Shown: positions 58,701-64,000 of the stretch, one piece after another
How positions within the stretch are numbered: the first letter of the stretch is position 1
Layout of the letters: each line of letters begins with the position of its first letter
NCBI GenBank assembly: GCA_003952965.2
Contig: CM025852.1
Coordinates: forward strand, 9,738,879 to 9,802,878
Reading direction: 5' to 3'
Length of the DNA: 64,000 nucleotides
DNA from: Morella rubra
Lineage: Eukaryota > Streptophyta > Magnoliopsida > Fagales > Myricaceae
Made by a program: the position numbers and the translations under genes
Notes under the pieces: generated by a model
What the model was told of the DNA's origin: nothing
Seen by the model: only the letters and a program-made list of their open reading frames with translations
Databases searched by the model: none

Positions 58701-61700
58701 ACGGCATTGCGTTTGATACCGTTCCAATGCCTATGTCCAAGGACGTTTGATATTTTTCATAAAGCGTTAGATGTTGTTCATAATTTTGTTCGAACATGCA
58801 TGTTGCGTTCAAACGTTCCTTTTGGATTGACCCATTTGTTTTTCTGGACAATTATTTTTATCCAATTTTAAATTGTTATTTTGAAGTTTATAAAAGTAGT
58901 ATGTTTTACTTGCATTTTAAATAAGGCAATGCAATTTTGACAGAGAAAATGTATAAACATTTCATGATTAAGAAAATGAAATGAAATATATTGAATAGAC
59001 GTTATTCAAAATACAAGGAAACTATTGTTTAATTAGTGCTACAAACAAATTTTATGAATACAAAAGAGAAACAGGTATTTGCTGACGCTTTCTTCGAGTC
59101 TCATCCTTTGTTTTCTGTATCCTTTCTGTAATTCCTTTGCACAAGACAAAATATTCTCATAATCAAAACATTCTTCAAAAAAAATTTTATAACTATGATA
59201 AAATCAACACAAATTCAAATATAAAGTAAATCTACAAGTTCTATTTGACCTTATGGTCATTCTGCTGCACCTCAAATTCAAATTTCAGGTTTGAGGTTTT
59301 TTCATTTTGGAAAGGCTAAAGAAGAACGAAACACCAAGAACTCAAAATTTTACAAGTTAATACATGTATCTCCTATCCCTTTCAATTGTACCCAAAATCG
59401 CTAGTCACATAAAAGCTAGGAGTCCAATTTGGTTGCAAAACTCTCCTTAAATTTTGGGCTTGATTTTCCTTTCTAGATTGCCTTTCCAAATTTCCATCCA
59501 CATCACAAGTTCAAAATATAAATGACAACACCGCTATTGTTATCAAGTTCTCAGAGTGTCTCCATAGATAGGATGAATCAATTTTGCAAATCCCAAATCT
59601 GCAAATTATTCACCCTAGTCCACTACCATATGCAAAATCTCATTAATCTTTACACACCGTGATGTGATATTATGACAACGAATATTTAACCAGGATGCAC
59701 GTCAATATAGAGTTATATTATTAAAAAAAACCACTACAATCATTTTTGTTGAGCCTTTTTTTTTTCTAAGAAATGAAGGAGACCACTAGGCAAAACAAAA
59801 TGGGAGTAATATGGCTGAACTCCTGCAAGTATTAGCAGAACACCATGTAGAGTATGACTTGATAAACTAGAGTTTGCAAATAAACAAGGGGCGAAATAGT
59901 GTGACAAAATACTTGTAGCCACCAAATACTAACAACGACTTTCTTAAACTGAATTAAGCAAAGGATTTTCAGTAAGCGAAAATAATTTCGAGAAAACATT
60001 CTAGAATGAAGCGAATTCACCAATAGAGAAGAACGGCTCAATGCACTCTACCTAAAAATCAAAAATCAAAAGTTATTAGAGGCGACAGAGAAAGAGAATG
60101 AGACTCGAATAGAAAGAGATACACACCAAACTTTTGAAATCCCGATAATCTATTGAGTGCTGAGTAAAATGGGTTGTAAACTAACTTGGTTAGTCATTAA
60201 ATCAACTCGAATATACAGGAGACTTCAAGCTCTCAAAAGGCTAAATCCGGCCTCACTTTGCCGGTACAAAGCCACAAAAAATAAAAAATCTATTTCCCTG
60301 TAATTTTGTTGTGTGTGGAATTAAAACAAAAAATCACAAAAATGACAAGAATTTTTGTGCTCACCATGAAAGCTAGAAGCTTTTGAACTAAAAACTTAGC
60401 TTGCGTTTATAGAGAGGGAATAAACTAGTTGGTCATCTTCCCAGACAAAACATATAGATGTGAAGTAAATCAAGAACAAAAAAAGCATGCAAGTGACTAT
60501 TCTTGGCACAAAATTCAGATTAAACATATCTGTGGCTAAAAGTGCAGGAGAAAACATAGATCCTAAACAGAAATCAAGAACCGAATACTTGAGCGCCAAG
60601 AGGCAAAATTATTGTGTGCAGCCGAACAACTAAGGAAACAAAAACAAAATATTTTTTGCTTTGTGGTGGATGCCTAAATGAAAAAATTAGCAAATGAAAA
60701 CCAAAAGCCCTTTGTTTAACAGAGGAAAAAAATTTCAAAAACTCCAACAAAAATCTACCAAATCACCTATCAATCCTCAGATTAGGAACAACAACCAAAT
60801 CTGAAAATGTATTCCAGTTAGTTTCCTATTTGTATGAATATTCCAACAATCGATGCTTATGCAATCGATGCTTAGGCAAGTGTGTATACATGCAGTTGAT
60901 GAACTTGAAAAGTGTATTAATTGAGAGTGTACCAAGTTAATGTCAAGAGAGGTTTCCTTCCTCTTTATGATTTTATCCAAAGCCATTAGATTAGGCCTCT
61001 TCTTTCCAATCAAACATTACATCAAAGAAAACAAAAATTATAGAGGGCTTACGTTAATAGTGCTACAGTACTCAAAATTCCCAAATTCTTGGCTAGAAGA
61101 TCAGAACCTAACATAAAACAAAATCAAACAAAAAATGTTAGTAAATCGAAATCTAATCGAGACAAAAGTAGCAAGGTGAGAGGCCATAGAGAGAGGGAGA
61201 GAGACAGAACCAACGAGGTGGAGAGTGACTGAGAGATTTCAAGGGAGAGGAGCGAGAGAGACTGAGAGATTTCGAGGGAGAAGGAGCTTGGGGGAGATCT
61301 GGAGCTTCGACGACAAGGGGAGGGGGGGATCTGAAGCTTCGACGACGAGGGAGAAGGAGAAAGTTCAGGACTTTGGTTTTTTCAAGGGGGAGAGAAACAG
61401 TGAATTTTGACTATTTTTTTAATTCAAAGTTTTTCAGTTTTTTTTTTCTTTTTTAATTTCTAGCTATATACATTTTATATGTTTTTATTAATTTGTAATT
61501 TGTAATAGTATTTAAAAATCTTTGTACTTAGTATTAAATACATAGCAAAATATTTTACCCTTTTTTTAACTAGTATAATAATCTTAATTAAAATAGGTTG
61601 GTAGTAATAATATATAGTATTTATAATTTAAATGTATAATGCCTTCTATATAACATAGTACTTAGTGCGTAAAATAACTTAGAAATAATAGTACTTTGAA

Positions 61701-61830
61701 CTTTATACTTAGTATTTTACAAATCTTAGTTCTTAGTATTAATTATATGTATTTTGGGTAAACGGTAAGTAATATGTTTTTATTATATACATATATGTGC
61801 TAACCTAAATACTTAGGTTTAGCATGCTAT
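58700..61830. other. Probable transposon interior, no gene called
   Basis: AT-rich, with no convincing ORF. The stretch 61190-61400 is strongly GA-rich (CT-rich leader-like on the minus strand) and resembles the blocks at 46980-47170 and 56140-56340. It may be the promoter side of the element starting at 58414. Confidence 0.4.
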
Positions 61831-64000
61831 CACTACAAAAAAAAAAGTCTATAGCGGCGGTCAGAAACCGCTGCTATACGCCAAAAAAAAATGCTGCTAT
61901 AGGTTTTAGCAGCGTTTTTTTAGCGGCAGTCTATATGTCTGTCGGGATAGGTTTTAGCGGCGGTTTTCACAACCGCTGGTGAAAATCTTGACCTATAGTG
62001 GCGGTCACGCTAAGAAGTCGAAGTGCTTTTTTGAATTTTTAGCAACGTTTCCCTAAAACGCTGCTACAGGTCTTTAGCAGCGTTTTCTATAGACCCAGCA
62101 TTTTTATTTTATTTTTTAGCACCGTTTTAGAAAACGCCGCTATAGACCTAGCGTTTTTGTTTTTGTTTTTGTTTTTTTTAAGAAAAGGGTTGCAACAACT
62201 ATATTTATAAAAATATCTGCATTTTTAATTTGTAATACAAATTTATTTTAATAACTATAATTCATTGATGTAAAAACCTAAGGACAAGGATAATAAAACA
62301 AATATAATTCATCATTGATTAAATAACCAAGTCTTACAACACAAGAGTCTATACAAGTTTGTAACATAAAATAAAAATAACTTTAATCCTAGCATTAGCA
62401 AAAGCAGCTTCAGTACACCATCTTCACCAAGTAGTAACAATGGAAATAATACAATCAGTGCGCTACAAAGCCACACCATCAGGTGAAAGAACCACCAGTC
62501 CCTGTGATCACTTATAGGCAGCCTCCTCTAGAAAACCTAGTATTGAAACGGAAAAAAAAAAAAATAAAATTAAGAGGAAACACCTTTGGAAATAATACAT
62601 GATAAACTTAGTAAAAGGAGATGTCATAAATAGGCACATCATTCCAAATGAACACCGAAAGCTTAATGAAAAGATATCATTGCTAAACCAATCATTGCAT
62701 TTATTTCCAAAGTGCTTGTGAATTACATTAAAATATTTTCCATGTACGTGCCACAATGCACTCCAAAATAGATTCATTTCCCATTAAGTAATCCTCAAAC
62801 AAATTAGGATACTCCTCAGAATCAGCTAAAGATTTAGTAGCTTTTGGATTAACCTACAAATAATGTCAAACTTTATTACACAACTGAGACACTAACCAGG
62901 ATGGAGAAGAACATAAAGGTGTATATGTCCATGATTATGCAAAAGATATAAATGATATCCCTTCCCCAAGCCTGTGATCAACTCTGAACCAAGCACAACA
63001 AATAGGTGAAAAACACTTACCTTATGGAGGTCCTTCCTCCGAATTGCAACTATCTCTGACACCTTACTTGGGAGATAAGATCGTGCCATCAAGGCAGCCT
63101 CAAGTATCCGATTACTGCATAATTATTTCTTTAAATTTGCGTTTCTTGCATTAAAGTTAAAAATTACAAACAAAATCAAAACAATATACCTTTCCAACAA
63201 CAGCTGCAGGCACTCTTCTAATTTACCCAACATGAACAAGCAAAGGAATGCAACATTCTTCTTCCCCTGTTCTTTAGTAAGGGATGCAAGATTCAAAATT
63301 TGTTGACAAACTTTGCAAAGAGTCCCAACTAGACAGCAGGGAACCTGCTGTTTCAGAAGCTGACCTAGACTTACAGGATTATAAAGCGCAACACCCCTCC
63401 CCCCTCTTTCTTTGGGGCCGGGGGTAGAAAATAACCTCAACTTCAGAAAGGCACGTTCACCCAATTACGTAAATCAATCACATATTCCAGAATAGAAGAA
63501 GAAGAAAAAAAAAAGAGATTTGTTTCCCGTAATTTTCAATTCACACAACCCAAACATATCACAAAACGAGTATGATTTCTTCAATTTGTGCCACTCCCGA
63601 TAATTCAACTCACAAAAAATTTAGATTCATGTCCTCGATCACCCTGTCCCCCAAATTTATCAGCTCAGGAAAAGAAACAAAAATAAAGCCATTCCTTTCT
63701 CAGAAAATCAAGTTTATTTGCTACTTTATATATCAATCAAAACTAGACACCCATCTTCTCTTCCAAAAAACTATTGAACCCAAAAAAAGCAAACTTGCAT
63801 AATTTCGAAACAAGAACCTCCAGAAAATCAAACCTTGCAGAACGAATTAGCAGAAGACGAAGAAGAACCATCGGCTGCGGCGTCTATGATTGCACGCGTG
63901 GGGACTGTCCACATGTGCCGACTCCGTTTTCTCTCCTCAACAGCCCGCCCAATCCAATGCATAGCCTTGCATTTTCCCCAATCCCTCCTTCTTCGATCCC
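61831..64000 (+). mobile_element. CACTA element left end carrying gene fragments; runs off the window
   Basis: CACTACAAAAAAAAAAGTC begins at 61831. For about 330 bp it is followed by dense subterminal repeats in both orientations, variants of TATAGCGGCGGT, AACCGCTGCTA and TTTTAGCAGCGTTT, typical of plant En/Spm ends. Beyond them lie fragments of at least two host genes on the minus strand (62728-63962). The right end is not in the window. No transposase was seen, so a non-autonomous Pack-CACTA is the favoured reading. Confidence 0.65.
62728..63962 (-). CDS. Chimeric ORF: SUO-like exon 1 joined to coatomer beta' exons
   Basis: Proposed exons on the minus strand are 63962-63834, 63347-63190, 63114-63021 and 62853 to about 62728, giving about 168 residues. 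Exon 1 starts MHWIG and contains EERKRSRHMWTVPTRA and a Ser run before NSFCK, matching the first exon of SUO-type BAH/TFIIS-domain proteins; the BAH domain that should follow is absent. Exons 2-4 match coatomer subunit beta' near its C-terminus: LASLTKEQGKKNVAFLCLFM, LGKLEECLQLLLE, ALMARSYLPSKVSEIVAIRR and LADSEEYPNLFED, then a non-homologous tail. Splice sites and phases inside the coatomer part are intact. The exon 2 acceptor (GAAACAG|CAG) is inferred, and it keeps the chimera open. In its own gene, beta'-COP coats Golgi vesicles; this piece lacks the WD40 domain. It is probably a captured, non-functional or novel chimeric gene. Confidence 0.6.

Overview
This is a flowering-plant nuclear window, most likely a eudicot. 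It holds intron-containing genes for plastid and plant-specific proteins (SufD, a PPR-SMR protein, a POLTERGEIST-like phosphatase, an RPD3-type histone deacetylase), AT-rich intergenic DNA, and many plant transposable elements (Copia, TRIM, LINE, hAT, MULE, CACTA). I cannot fix the species. No rRNA, tRNA or CRISPR array was seen.

Layout. 1-7.5 kb: a three-exon plastid SufD gene (+) with an unusually long first intron. 7.9-10 kb: a decayed LINE (-) interrupted by a solo Copia-type LTR and a complete TRIM miniature retroelement. 11.5-13.6 kb: a single-exon PPR-SMR gene, SOT1-like (+). 15.8-22.5 kb: a four-exon PP2C gene of the POL/PLL1 group (-), convergent with SOT1. 22.7-32.1 kb: gene-free AT-rich DNA with one hAT-type element and one weaker candidate. 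32.1-42 kb: a 6.4-kb Copia element (-) with matching 5-bp target duplications, itself carrying a nested insertion and lying just inside a CACTA-like terminus, followed by CACTA-like debris, a GAA tract and a coiled-coil ORF. 42.9-45.5 kb: an apparently intact six-exon HDA6-type deacetylase gene (-). A transposon terminus lies 24 bp upstream of its ATG. 47.9-52 kb: two related small loci (-). One can encode a 65-residue protein with a signal peptide; the other looks broken. A non-LTR retroposon lies between them. 52-54.5 kb: a Copia 3' fragment fused to a truncated second copy of the deacetylase gene. That copy keeps the intron and is broken by a frameshift, a lost zinc ligand and a nested MULE. 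54.9-64 kb: a row of TIR elements: a long foldback, an hAT-type element carrying a DUF26 (plasmodesmata-located-protein type) gene fragment, a third 9-bp-TSD element, and two CACTA left termini. Behind the last terminus, a chimeric ORF joins the first exon of a SUO-like BAH-domain gene to three exons of a coatomer beta' gene.

The four conserved genes have unrelated housekeeping or developmental roles: plastid Fe-S assembly, plastid rRNA processing, stem-cell signalling and chromatin silencing. The most unusual part is the right-hand 20 kb, where several DNA transposons appear to have duplicated, captured and re-spliced pieces of host genes next to a duplicated histone-deacetylase locus.
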